Shown one piece after another: positions 26,067 through 34,687 of a DNA stretch of 64,000 nucleotides. The number at the start of each line of letters is the position of its first letter. The first letter of the stretch is position 1. Below the pieces are notes generated by a model. The model did not search any database. It saw only the letters and a program-made list of their open reading frames with translations, and was not told the origin of the DNA. Made by a program: the position numbers and the translations under genes. The DNA lies in NCBI GenBank assembly GCA_019894765.1, contig JAGXNT010000013.1, positions 1 to 64,000 of the forward strand, written 5' to 3'. Source of the stretch: Candidatus Heimdallarchaeota archaeon. Lineage in GTDB: Archaea; Asgardarchaeota; Heimdallarchaeia; JABLTI01.

Positions 26067-26936
26067 TCATTTTTCCTGATCTAATTCCTTAATAAAATCA
26101 TAAAGTGCATCAGCTAAAGGTTGAGTATGAGCAGCAATATTGTCTCCAAGATCAATATAAGATGAATTTGGCATTAATTCATGGGTTCGAATACATTCAT
26201 CTGTTGCATGCACTCTATCAGTAGAAGCTCCAATGAGTAAGGTTTTAGTTTCAACTTTTGGGGGTAAATGCCAACATTTGTATCTATACATTTGCCTTAG
26301 AACTCTTCTTATTTTTCTTAAATGTGCTTCTTCACCTGCACGAACATATTTTGCATATTGTTTCGGATGCTCTTTTTTGTCTACGTGTACTCTGCCCATA
26401 AACCACCTGAAAAGTGGCATGAATGGTATTTTCATGAAATGGGGAACAATGGTTATTAGAAATGGAGCAATAAATTTGATGTGATATTCTATAGTGGGTC
26501 CAACCGCTACCATACCATTAGGTTTAAGCCACTTCTCGCTTAGAGCTTCATAGAGTATTGTACATCCTACGGAACTACAAATTGCGATGTAATCTTGTTT
26601 GTCAAGCTCTAATTGCTCAATTGTCTCTTTAATATCATGAGCCATTTTGCGTATTGTAGTTCTACGTTCCACCTTTCTATTTGGTGCTATACTGCTTGAT
26701 TTTTCCCGAGATTCAAAATATAAAACACGGAAATCCTTGGAAAGAATCTCAACCAATATCTCCCAACTCAAAAATACAGTGACAAAACCAGGAATTAGAA
26801 AAATGGTATATTTATTTGGTTTTTCTGCTAAATCAAAATCTAGTACTCTTACTTTCATACCATCAGACATTTCACAATAGATTTCTTTCGCTTTCTTCTC
26901 AATCTCTGCTCTTAAATCTTCTTTTTTTCTGCCCAT
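26067..26936 (-). CDS. alpha/beta hydrolase (second of a tandem pair)
   Basis: The 289-residue alpha/beta hydrolase shows FLIPGFVTVFLSWEILV (oxyanion region), a nucleophile elbow CSSVGCT in which Cys replaces the first Gly of G-x-S-x-G, an acid in LLIGASTDRVHA and a His in NIAAHTQP. Together these make a plausible Ser-Asp-His triad. The cap region is rich in Pro, Phe and aromatic residues (FLITIVPHFMKIPFMPLFRWF), so it may contact membranes or lipids. It is clearly paralogous to the next gene upstream (26959-27843) along its length. It lies 6 bp before the DegT gene. The substrate is unknown; esterase or lipase-like activity is inferred. Confidence 0.75.
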   Translation of the reverse strand: MGRKKEDLRAEIEKKAKEIYCEMSDGMKVRVLDFDLAEKPNKYTIFLIPGFVTVFLSWEILVEILSKDFRVLYFESREKSSSIAPNRKVERRTTIRKMAHDIKETIEQLELDKQDYIAICSSVGCTILYEALSEKWLKPNGMVAVGPTIEYHIKFIAPFLITIVPHFMKIPFMPLFRWFMGRVHVDKKEHPKQYAKYVRAGEEAHLRKIRRVLRQMYRYKCWHLPPKVETKTLLIGASTDRVHATDECIRTHELMPNSSYIDLGDNIAAHTQPLADALYDFIKELDQEK

Positions 26937-26958
26937 TTTTTATATCTCCTGTAATTTT

Positions 26959-27843
26959 TCACTTATCGAATTCACCATTATCTAATCTTATTATAAATTT
27001 CTCCAGTTCCTCAATTAATGGTTCCGAATGTGTTGCTTTATTACTACCCAAGTCTACGTAAATTGAATTTGGCATTAATTCATGTATTTGAAGGCATTCT
27101 TGTGCGGCATGCATTTTATCAGTGGATGCTCCAAGCAAAAGTACTGGTGTTTCAACTTTTGGTGGCATATCCCAAATATTGTATCGATAGAATCTTCTCA
27201 TTAAAGGCATTGCTTTTCGTAAATTAGCTTCTACAAAAGCTCGAATATATTTGTCAAGCTGCTCCGGTTCAGCTTCAGTATTCACATAAAATCTTCTCAT
27301 ATACCATTTTATCGATGGAACCATTATGGTTTTCTTAATGAAATTAGGAATTATAGCAGACATTATTACTACAAATAAACTAACATGAACTGCAATCGAT
27401 GGACCAACCATAATTACCCCAGTAGGTTTAAGCCATTTTTTACCTAAAGCTTCAGTTAATATGTTTCCTCCAAGAGAACTAGTGAGAGGTATATACTTCT
27501 GTCCATCCAGCTCTAATTGTTGAAAAACTTCTTTGAGATCATGAGCCATATCAGTAAGCTTGATTTTTCTCTCTAATTTCCTTGGAACAATAGAAGTAAA
27601 CTTCTCCCGAGATTCAATATATAACACTCTATAGTTAGGAGTCAATATTTCCATAACACGTTGCCAGCTTTGAAAGACTGTAAGGAAGCCTGGAATAAGA
27701 ACAATAATGTAATCCTTTGGATTTTCAGCAAGATTGAAGTCTAAAACTCTTATCTGAGAACCATCTGACATTGTATAATAACTTGGTAACCCTTTTTTCT
27801 CTAATTCAGTACGATAATCTTTCTTCTGTTTTTTACGTGTCAT
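26959..27843 (-). CDS. alpha/beta hydrolase (first of a tandem pair)
   Basis: It is similar in length and order to the next gene: VLIPGFLTVFQSWQRVME, a nucleophile elbow TSSLGGN, an acid in LLLGASTDKMHA and a His in NKATHSEPL. Segments such as YRVLYIESREK, KWLKPTGVIMVGPSI and HELMPNSIYVDLG recur in the neighbour with few changes, indicating tandem duplication. The cap is hydrophobic (VSLFVVIMSAIIPNFI). I chose the ATG at 27843, which has AGGAGAT 9 nt upstream; a GTG two codons earlier sits too close to that site. It is the first gene of the three-gene minus-strand unit with the DegT enzyme. Confidence 0.75.
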   Translation of the reverse strand: MTRKKQKKDYRTELEKKGLPSYYTMSDGSQIRVLDFNLAENPKDYIIVLIPGFLTVFQSWQRVMEILTPNYRVLYIESREKFTSIVPRKLERKIKLTDMAHDLKEVFQQLELDGQKYIPLTSSLGGNILTEALGKKWLKPTGVIMVGPSIAVHVSLFVVIMSAIIPNFIKKTIMVPSIKWYMRRFYVNTEAEPEQLDKYIRAFVEANLRKAMPLMRRFYRYNIWDMPPKVETPVLLLGASTDKMHAAQECLQIHELMPNSIYVDLGSNKATHSEPLIEELEKFIIRLDNGEFDK

Positions 27844-27935
27844 GAACACAAATCTCCTGTTAATAGCACATTATAGAGGAATTTTTCTAGATTTGTTAAA
27901 AATAATCAGTTATAAACTTGTCCGTAATAATTCTT

Positions 27936-28856
27936 CTAAACAGCAATTTCTGATTTTACTTTTAATCCATGTTCACCCATAATAATAGTGAGATTCTCTC
28001 TTTCTTCGTCAGTAAGATTTCTTAGAGGTGGTCGAACAAAGGAATCCCTTCCAGAAATTTTTGAAAAAATGAATTTTTGAGCAGAACGCGATGGAAATCT
28101 CTTCATTAAGGATCTAATACCGATAACCGATTCCTGTTCAATCCAAGCTTGATCAGTATTTCCTTTCTTATAAGTATCATATATTTTCAGAAGATACTCA
28201 GGTAAAATATTAGCGATTGCACTTACTGCCCCATCACAACCAACATTGAGCCCATTGTAGACCATTCTGTCACTCCCAACTAAAACAGAGAGTTCTTCAA
28301 AAGCTCCAGCATATGCAAGAATGCTATCCGTTACTCCACTTAGATCTTTTACTCCTACAATGTTTTTGTATTTCATCGTCAAGTTTTCTATTAAATTCAA
28401 GTTTAACTCGATCAATGAGTATATAGGGACATTGCATAAGAAGATGGGAAATTTTTTGACCTCATCTAAAATCTTGCTAAAGTAATCGTATAACCCTTCT
28501 TGAGATGGTCTTCTAAAGAAAAACGGTGTTGTTAAGATAGCTGCTGTTGCACCATTATCCTCAGAATACTTTACTAAATCAATTGCTTCTTTATAACTAC
28601 TAGAATATGCTCCAGCTATAACAGGAACACGATCTTTGGTAGCGTCTACTGATGCTTTAATTAATTTCTTTCTTTCAGTAAGAGAGAGACTAGAAAATTC
28701 ACCATTAACCCCACAAGCAACTATTCCATGGACGCCTTTATCCACTACAAAATCTATTTGGGCTTTTACTGTTTCATAATCAATTTCGAGTTTTTCATTA
28801 AACGGGGTTAATGTGGAGACGTAAATCCCCTCAAATTTCTTTATAGTACCCACCAC
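27936..28856 (-). CDS. DHDPS/N-acetylneuraminate lyase family aldolase, unusual active site
   Basis: The TIM-barrel lyase family is recognised by FEGIYVSTLTPFNE, the Gly-rich CGVNGEFSSLSLTER (a G-x-x-GE loop), VPVIAGAYSSS and the Schiff-base Lys in NIVGVKDLSG. The Tyr that normally precedes NVP (YNVP in dihydrodipicolinate synthase) is Cys here (FLCNVPIYS), so the standard proton relay is incomplete. The enzyme is therefore unlikely to be an ordinary lysine-pathway DapA and may act on a sugar acid or related 2-keto substrate. The start is one of two adjacent GTG codons, with GGTGG context. It is on the minus strand between the hydrolase unit and PepD. Confidence 0.8.
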   Translation of the reverse strand: MVGTIKKFEGIYVSTLTPFNEKLEIDYETVKAQIDFVVDKGVHGIVACGVNGEFSSLSLTERKKLIKASVDATKDRVPVIAGAYSSSYKEAIDLVKYSEDNGATAAILTTPFFFRRPSQEGLYDYFSKILDEVKKFPIFLCNVPIYSLIELNLNLIENLTMKYKNIVGVKDLSGVTDSILAYAGAFEELSVLVGSDRMVYNGLNVGCDGAVSAIANILPEYLLKIYDTYKKGNTDQAWIEQESVIGIRSLMKRFPSRSAQKFIFSKISGRDSFVRPPLRNLTDEERENLTIIMGEHGLKVKSEIAV

Positions 28857-28975
28857 CAGATAAATTGCTCTTTCATGAAATGTAACTTCTAATCCTTTGT
28901 AACTATCTGTATAATAACAAAGGGTATTATATTTTTTTAGGAGAATTGAAGAAAAAAAGCAATTCTTTTTGCATT

Positions 28976-30430
28976 TTACTCTAGTTGACTCATGTTTTCA
29001 ATTATCTTGACAACAACATCCCAGATTATTCCAACACTTGCAATTTCAATATATTCATCTGGGCTATGGGCGTTGTAGATATTTGTTCCAATAGAGGTAA
29101 CTTGTAATTCTGGATCCAAAGAAACAAAAAGTCCGCATTCTAAACCACCATGTATTGCTTCAAGCTCAATTGGATTTTCAATTACTTCCTCATAGATATT
29201 TTTTACAACTTTTAGAAATGGTGATCCAGGATTTGGTTCCCAACCGGGATAAGCCTCATCTTGTATTACTTTTGCTCCATGACTCTTACCAATCTCTTTT
29301 AGTTTAGCTCGAACTTCTTCAAGTTCCTTATTTACAGAACTTCTTGTACTAACATGAACACTAATCTTCTTATCAGTAGTTTCAACCACTGCTAAATTAC
29401 TTGATGTTTGAACCAGTCCAACAATTTCCTTACTATAAGCTATTGGTCCATGATTTATATCCAGTAAAAGATTTAACACAGCTTTTGTTGTCTCTGAATT
29501 GAAAGCTTGATTTTCAGTAACTTCAGAAATATCAATTATCACTCCAGGTTCGGATGTTCTAGCAATCTCTAATGTGTTTTTTCTCCATTGCTTTAGATTT
29601 TTCATAATATTTTTTCGTTCTTTTTCTGGAACCATAATTATACATTCAAAATCTCTTGGGATTGCATTATGAACTGAACCAGCCTTTATGGAATTTAACA
29701 AGATTAAGTCTTGATGTTCAAGTAAAGCATCAATTCCCAGCTTTATTGCGTTTAATCTTGGCAAATCTATGTCTACTCCGGAATGTCCTCCTTTCAATCC
29801 AGAAATAGCTATTTTGATACCTTTATGATTGGATTTATTTTCTAGTTTGGAATTGTAAACAAAATCTGTTCCACCCCCACCAGCGCTACTTATAGTAATT
29901 TTGCCTACCTCCTCACTATCAATGTTTAACAAGTATTTTCCACTAATGAAACCAGCTTCTAGAGCAAATGCACCTGTTAACCCTGTTTCCTCATCGAGGG
30001 TTAATAGAACCTCGAGAGGACCATGTTTTAAATCAGGAGAAATTAAAGCAGCTAATCCGATAGCCATACCGATACCATTGTCAGCTCCAAGGGATGTTCC
30101 TTCAGCTTTTACAATATCACCATCAACAATAGCATTTATTGGGTCATTTTCAAAATCTATCTCTACATGTGGGAGTTTTTGACAAACCATATCTAAATGA
30201 GCTTGTAAAATTAATGTGGGAAACTTCTTACAATCCGGTGCAGCATCTTTTGATAAAAGTAGGTTGCCAGTTTTATCTTCTTTTATTTTAATGTTATTTT
30301 TTGTTGCCCAATTTTTCACCCATTTACGAATTTTCCCTTCTTTTTTGGAAGGTCTGGGCACTTTTGTGATTTCCTTGAAAATTTTCCAAACAAGATTAGG
30401 CTCAAGCTGTTCTAAAGCTCTATCAGACAT
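28976..30430 (-). CDS. pepD: aminoacyl-histidine dipeptidase (M20C, PepD)
   Basis: This is a metallopeptidase that cleaves Xaa-His and other dipeptides in the cytoplasm. The 484-residue length fits PepD. Metal and catalytic residues are visible: ILQAHLDMVCQ (His and Asp), SLGADNGIGMA (bridging Asp), LTLDEETGLTGA (catalytic Glu and ligand Glu), LLNIDSEEVGKI (Asp) and IHGGLECGLF (C-terminal His). The N-terminal FKEITKVPRPSKKEGKIRKW is the usual PepD opening. It lies alone on the minus strand, with intergenic gaps of 119 bp downstream and 70 bp upstream. Confidence 0.95.
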   Translation of the reverse strand: MSDRALEQLEPNLVWKIFKEITKVPRPSKKEGKIRKWVKNWATKNNIKIKEDKTGNLLLSKDAAPDCKKFPTLILQAHLDMVCQKLPHVEIDFENDPINAIVDGDIVKAEGTSLGADNGIGMAIGLAALISPDLKHGPLEVLLTLDEETGLTGAFALEAGFISGKYLLNIDSEEVGKITISSAGGGGTDFVYNSKLENKSNHKGIKIAISGLKGGHSGVDIDLPRLNAIKLGIDALLEHQDLILLNSIKAGSVHNAIPRDFECIIMVPEKERKNIMKNLKQWRKNTLEIARTSEPGVIIDISEVTENQAFNSETTKAVLNLLLDINHGPIAYSKEIVGLVQTSSNLAVVETTDKKISVHVSTRSSVNKELEEVRAKLKEIGKSHGAKVIQDEAYPGWEPNPGSPFLKVVKNIYEEVIENPIELEAIHGGLECGLFVSLDPELQVTSIGTNIYNAHSPDEYIEIASVGIIWDVVVKIIENMSQLE

Positions 30431-30500
30431 TTAAATTCCTCATTATACAAATAACTAGTCTTTCTCTGTAAGAAAAAACTTTCTCTTGTGCCATTAACAA

Positions 30501-31262
30501 TTAAATCTTGATTTTTTCACTTATCTTTGCTGCTTCTTTCAGGAATTCTACTCCAACAAAGAATGCTTGTTTCATTAATTCCAAATCATTATGATCTTTT
30601 GCTAATAACTGAATCAGATTAAAAAATTCAGAGATGTTTTCGTTTTCATATTTTTGACAAAAAAGATCTAATGCTTCAAATTTTGTTTTCGCCCAAATTT
30701 CATTTGGATGTTCCAAATCATAACTAAGTAATGAATACATTATTGGAAAAATCTTGGTTGCAATCAATCTTGTTCTCCGATAAACCGTCTTATCCAGACA
30801 ATCAGCAAAGCTTCGAATAGTTGTACTCACCTCAGCAGGTAAACCTTTCAGAGATTTAATCATTCGAATTTTGAAATTTTCTTCACTAAAGTCGAGTTCC
30901 TTTGGTAATTTCCCAAAAAGAATTTTATAACTTCCCTTGATGGGGGGAGTATACCAATCTGGCATATTATTAGGATTGTAGAAGTACATTTGCAGATACT
31001 GAGCTCCAATTTGAGGTGCATCTAAGTTTCCAACTAGATTTTGTATTTTCATGCATTTTTCGAGTTTTAGATCGAACTCATCAAATGAAGATTCTTTTAG
31101 GAAGACTTGAACATCTAAGTCAGAGAATCCTTCAATTAATCCTCCTTTCACCATTGATCCATGAATTAGAAAACAGAGAACGTCTTCCGGAAACACTTTT
31201 TGGACCGCTTCTAAAAGGTAAGAAAAAATTTTCTCCCTTTTTTCTCTATCCTTTTCTAACAT
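30501..31262 (-). CDS. nucleotidyltransferase-domain protein
   Basis: The N-terminal 90 residues show a Pol-beta type nucleotidyltransferase motif: FLIHGSMVKGGLIEGFSDLDVQVFL, split here as HGSMVKG and FSDLDVQVF. The GS and D-x-D are the metal-binding core of this fold. The remaining residues are helical, with YRRTRLIATKIFPIMYSLL and FFNLIQLLAKDHNDLELM, like the HEPN-type or other helical partner domain of aminoglycoside nucleotidyltransferase-like proteins. The third catalytic acidic residue is not certain. The substrate is unknown; antibiotic modification and toxin-like roles both occur in the fold. It is divergent from the membrane protein gene at 31392. Confidence 0.65.
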   Translation of the reverse strand: MLEKDREKREKIFSYLLEAVQKVFPEDVLCFLIHGSMVKGGLIEGFSDLDVQVFLKESSFDEFDLKLEKCMKIQNLVGNLDAPQIGAQYLQMYFYNPNNMPDWYTPPIKGSYKILFGKLPKELDFSEENFKIRMIKSLKGLPAEVSTTIRSFADCLDKTVYRRTRLIATKIFPIMYSLLSYDLEHPNEIWAKTKFEALDLFCQKYENENISEFFNLIQLLAKDHNDLELMKQAFFVGVEFLKEAAKISEKIKI

Positions 31263-31391
31263 TTCTTTTCCTTCGTAGTAAATGTAAAGTTATTTTAATA
31301 CAAATTTTTCCTAAGTTTGATTATTAGTTTGAAAGCAAGGATTAAAAAATAGAAGTCGAAATCGACAAACAGTATTTATCAGATGTGAACT

Positions 31392-31769
31392 GTGTTGGTA
31401 GAAATCAAAGAAATACCTTTTGAGGACTCAGAGGATTCAACAGAAGATATTGATAGTAGTGATCAAGAGACAACTCCTGAGGAATTGGAAAAACGCTCTA
31501 AAGATATTTCTAGCTCTCTTTTCAAGCGACTGGGTATTATTATTTTGATATTGAGCTTGACAATCTTACCTTTAACAATCTTATCTTTCTTTGTAGATCC
31601 AAATCAAATTGATGCCACTTCTTTACTCATTCAACAAATTGTTGGATTTGTTCTTTTCGGGGTTGGAGCAACAATTGGTTCACTTCTACTAGTTAATGCA
31701 CGTAGAATGAAGAAAAAAGAGGATTACGTATTAGAACTAGTTATAGATAAAGAGATAGAGAGTAGTTAG
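31392..31769 (+). CDS. small membrane protein, function unknown
   Basis: The 125 residues comprise a highly acidic N-terminus (about 1-40, with EDSEDSTEDIDSSDQET), a short Lys-rich region and two hydrophobic segments (LGIIILILSLTILPLTILSFF and IVGFVLFGVGATIGSLLLV). A basic tail follows (RRMKKKEDY), with a probable cytoplasmic C-terminus. I recognise no family. The start may be GTG 31392 or TTG 31395. It is divergent from the nucleotidyltransferase gene and converges with the AbrB-ACT gene at 31807. Confidence 0.55.
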   Translation: MLVEIKEIPFEDSEDSTEDIDSSDQETTPEELEKRSKDISSSLFKRLGIIILILSLTILPLTILSFFVDPNQIDATSLLIQQIVGFVLFGVGATIGSLLLVNARRMKKKEDYVLELVIDKEIESS

Positions 31770-31806
31770 CTCTTCTCTATCTAAATTCATTTGAAGTGAG
31801 TAGTGT

Positions 31807-32214
31807 TTATTGGAAGCTTCTACAAATCGAATTTTTAGCAATACCTTCATCCACTAATTTCTTACATAGATCTCTAATATTCGATTTGCACTTTGAAATG
31901 TCTGCCACTACAATCCATTCAGAAATTTCTCCACTTTGTATTTGTCTTGATTCACTAGCAATGAGATTGATTTCATTTTCACTAAGAAAAGTTGCACACT
32001 TTGCTAAAGCTCCCGGGACATCAGCAAGAGTAATTTTAAATTCCACCAAATTGGCTTCTGAAGTCATAAATGGAACAATACTAATCTCTCTTCTGTCAGT
32101 ATCAGCTTTAAGCATAACATGCATTCCTTCCACTATACCGATATTGTCTCTTATACTCTGAGGGATTTTTATCTCACCTTTTTCATTAATTCGAACTATT
32201 TCAGTTAGTTTCAA
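31807..32214 (-). CDS. AbrB/SpoVT-ACT fusion protein, probable regulator
   Basis: Residues 1-50 match the AbrB/SpoVT swapped-hairpin DNA-binding domain (EIVRINEKGEIKIPQSIRD, then VEGMHVMLKA). Residues 58-135 are an ACT domain (VEFKITLADVPGALAKCATF, then INLIASESRQIQSGE and WIVVADISK), which binds amino acids or other small ligands. Such AbrB-ACT fusions are typical of archaea and would act as ligand-sensing transcription regulators. It is divergent from the HhH glycosylase gene and shares the promoter region 32215-32372. The target genes cannot be deduced. Confidence 0.8.
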   Translation of the reverse strand: MKLTEIVRINEKGEIKIPQSIRDNIGIVEGMHVMLKADTDRREISIVPFMTSEANLVEFKITLADVPGALAKCATFLSENEINLIASESRQIQSGEISEWIVVADISKCKSNIRDLCKKLVDEGIAKNSICRSFQ

Positions 32215-32372
32215 TATCTCATCCTCCTTTCACAATGCAGTCTAAATACCTATCAAAATCTTTTCTGCAAAATATCATAGTCTTACAATGCTAATTAATT
32301 TTATTAGTAAATAACGAGTGAAGAAGTATTTTTACACAATTATAATTAACAGAAAGTACAATTATCAACTAC

Positions 32373-33005
32373 TTGACAATGATGCTACCAAGAGAATTAT
32401 TCGAAAAAATGCTATCATTTTATGGTCCACAGAATTGGTGGCCAGGAGAAGGATTTGAAATTGCCATCGGAGCTATTTTGACTCAAAACACTTCTTGGAA
32501 GAATGTTGAAAAAGCAATAGAAAATCTAAGAGAACAAAATCTCCTAACTCCCAGAGGTATCTTAGATTGTGATTCTGATATGTTGTTAAAGATGATAACA
32601 CCTGCTGGGTTTTATAATCAAAAAGCCCGTTACTTGAAAAATATTAGTAGATTAATGATTAGTAATTCAAAACCAAGTAGACAAGCATTGTTATCTGTTA
32701 AAGGAGTCGGAGAGGAAACAGCTGATTCAATTCTTCTATATTTATTCAAAGAAGCAGAATTCGTTATTGATGCTTATACAATAAGAATTAGTAAAAGATT
32801 AGGATTTGGTGCTTCAGACAATAGGAATTATTGGAAAAGCTTCTATGAGTCTAGTTTAAACAAAGAAGTGAGTCTATTCAATGAGTTTCATGCATTATTT
32901 GTAGAGCATGGAAAACGGTTTTGTAAAAAAGAGAAACCGCAATGTACCAACTGTTTTTTAGCTATAGATTGTGAATTTGGAAAAAAGGAATCTAATCGAG
33001 GTTAA
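32373..33005 (+). CDS. HhH-GPD DNA glycosylase with [4Fe-4S] cluster (MagIII-like)
   Basis: The helix-hairpin-helix is LLSVKGVGEETADSILLY (about 106-123), followed by the catalytic Asp in VIDAYTIRISKRLG. The cluster ligands are C-x6-C-x2-C-x5-C at the C-terminus (FCKKEKPQCTNCFLAIDC). The Lys of bifunctional endonuclease III, found in its GVGRKTAN hairpin, is replaced by Glu here, so it should be a monofunctional glycosylase that removes alkylated or damaged bases, as in the MagIII 3-methyladenine enzymes. The N-terminal WWPGEGFEIAIGAILTQNTSW is typical of this group. Its stop overlaps the convergent nitroreductase gene by 14 bp. Confidence 0.85.
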   Translation: MTMMLPRELFEKMLSFYGPQNWWPGEGFEIAIGAILTQNTSWKNVEKAIENLREQNLLTPRGILDCDSDMLLKMITPAGFYNQKARYLKNISRLMISNSKPSRQALLSVKGVGEETADSILLYLFKEAEFVIDAYTIRISKRLGFGASDNRNYWKSFYESSLNKEVSLFNEFHALFVEHGKRFCKKEKPQCTNCFLAIDCEFGKKESNRG

Positions 33006-33786
33006 ATCCCTGTTTTCTTAATAAACTCAATAACGATTCGTCATACCAAGATCCTTGTGTAATTTTTCGACTTATATGCTCAGACCAGGAGTACTTATCC
33101 ATGTCTACTTCGTCTTTACCATCTTTCAAAGGTATTTTTGCTCCGAGTTTAATATAATACCCTTGTGTGATATAGCCCTCATCCATTGCTTTCATGCACT
33201 CTTTTAGTTCCTCTTCTGATAGGTTATTATATTTATCTTCAAAAGCAGTAAGCTTCAAAGGAAATCTTGGACGAATATGCATTTTATGTTCTGGATCTGG
33301 ATAACCTAAGCACATACTAACTACCGGAAATGTTTTTTTGGGAACCTTAAAAACTTCTGCAATTTTATCCACTTGAAATGGTGCCCCACCTAGCAAAACA
33401 GATCCCAGTCCTAAAGCATCAGCTGCTAAGATAACATTTTCCACAACAAGTGAAACATCTTGAACTCCTAACCATAAAATCATGCTGTCATCAAAATCAT
33501 AGGTATAATTTCTTTGTTTGACAATTTTCTCCATTCTATTGAAATCAATGAAGAACACCATGTATAATTTAGCAGATGGAAACACCCTTAGCTTCTTCAT
33601 TTTCTCTTTATCTCGAGTGTAAACAACACTGCAGCTCTGATATGCAAATGGTGCTCTAATTCCTGCACTGAGAATCTTTTCAATAACGTCATCTGGAACT
33701 TCTTTATCAAGCCATTTTCTTATTGATCGTCTATTATGAATTACTTCAAATAAATCATATTGGACTTTTTCTTCATTTTTACTCAT
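32992..33786 (-). CDS. nitroreductase-family flavoprotein
   Basis: This FMN-binding nitroreductase fold shows VIHNRRSIRKWLDKEVPD at the N-terminus (the RRSIR segment binds FMN phosphate), an IRAPFAYQSCSVV segment (APSA position), and VENVILAADALGLGSVLLGG followed by PVVSMCLGYPD near the end. The C-terminal 60 residues (to KQGFNLD) extend beyond the usual family. It may reduce nitro compounds or quinones; the natural substrate is unknown. A second, diverged member lies at 59437-60186 with the same C-terminal extension style. Confidence 0.85.
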   Translation of the reverse strand: MSKNEEKVQYDLFEVIHNRRSIRKWLDKEVPDDVIEKILSAGIRAPFAYQSCSVVYTRDKEKMKKLRVFPSAKLYMVFFIDFNRMEKIVKQRNYTYDFDDSMILWLGVQDVSLVVENVILAADALGLGSVLLGGAPFQVDKIAEVFKVPKKTFPVVSMCLGYPDPEHKMHIRPRFPLKLTAFEDKYNNLSEEELKECMKAMDEGYITQGYYIKLGAKIPLKDGKDEVDMDKYSWSEHISRKITQGSWYDESLLSLLRKQGFNLD

Positions 33787-33925
33787 GAAAACACCACTAA
33801 CAAAACTATCTTCTTATCATATTATTTTTCCGCTTAATAGCGACATTATTCCAAATGTCCTACAAGATAACGAATTTATAGAGGTAGAAACAAAGTAAAT
33901 ATCAATAACACAAGGAAGGATTATC

Positions 33926-34606
33926 GTGAGTGAAGAAGCAATAGTAAAAATTCCCGGAACAACATTTTCATTGAAATTTGGTCTCGAAGGTAAGTATTAT
34001 GCAGTTTACCTTGTGCAAGGAAAACATGCTGTTAGTAGCAAAAAAACAAGTATTTTAAAGGGAACAACACTCAAAGATTTACCAGAGGAAATAGAAAAAG
34101 GCATGCGCTTTCTTATGGATTCTGAAGAAGTGTATATCTCACCAGTTGTTGTTGATCGTGTTGTGAATGATCTATTAGAACAAATACCTAAAGATGGTCA
34201 GGTTTTTGTGAAAGAAACAACTGTTAAACCTGATATTGAAACATCTGTCAGCGTTTTAGATATGATAGAAAAATCCGATCACAGAGCTGGTAAAAAATCA
34301 ATTGTGGAATATACTCCTGGTGAAAAACCAAAATATGATGCAACTGCAACAGATATTGGTACGAAATCTTTGAAGACTCCTAAACCATTGCTTAAAAGAA
34401 GTGCAACAGAAGAACAGGTATCAGAGTATTCCAGACCTGCAATTAGTGCAAAAGATGATTATCTGGCATTAGAGGAGAAACTAAATTTTCTCACTAATGA
34501 GGTTAAATCATTACAAGAAACCATTGATAAAAATAAGAAAGCCATTACTAGCATGAAAAAACAAATCACAACACTCAAGAAAAGTACTGCTGAGATCAAA
34601 AAATAA
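33926..34606 (+). CDS. hypothetical protein with C-terminal coiled coil
   Basis: I recognise no family. The 226 residues begin with a beta-rich domain of about 75 residues (FSLKFGLEGKYYAVYLVQGK and MRFLMDSEEVYIS), pass through a low-complexity linker (about 100-170, with Thr, Lys and Pro) and end in a coiled coil (about 176-222, LEEKLNFLTNEVKSLQETID). The start is GTG, supported by AAGGAAGGATTATC directly upstream. It is divergent from the nitroreductase gene and converges on the gene at 34688. A scaffold role is plausible but not shown. Confidence 0.65.
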   Translation: MSEEAIVKIPGTTFSLKFGLEGKYYAVYLVQGKHAVSSKKTSILKGTTLKDLPEEIEKGMRFLMDSEEVYISPVVVDRVVNDLLEQIPKDGQVFVKETTVKPDIETSVSVLDMIEKSDHRAGKKSIVEYTPGEKPKYDATATDIGTKSLKTPKPLLKRSATEEQVSEYSRPAISAKDDYLALEEKLNFLTNEVKSLQETIDKNKKAITSMKKQITTLKKSTAEIKK

Positions 34607-34661
34607 AAAAATAACTAACAACAAAATAGTTTCTGGTTTATTTTAAAAAAACAGAAAAAGG

Positions 34662-34686
34662 AAAAAGGCGGAATCTATGCCTTTTT
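34662..34686. terminator. bidirectional terminator hairpin
   Basis: AAAAAGGC (34662-34669) pairs perfectly with GCCTTTTT (34679-34686). The loop is nine bases, and T-runs follow on either strand. It separates convergent genes that end at 34606 and 34688. Confidence 0.6.
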
Positions 34687-34687
34687 T

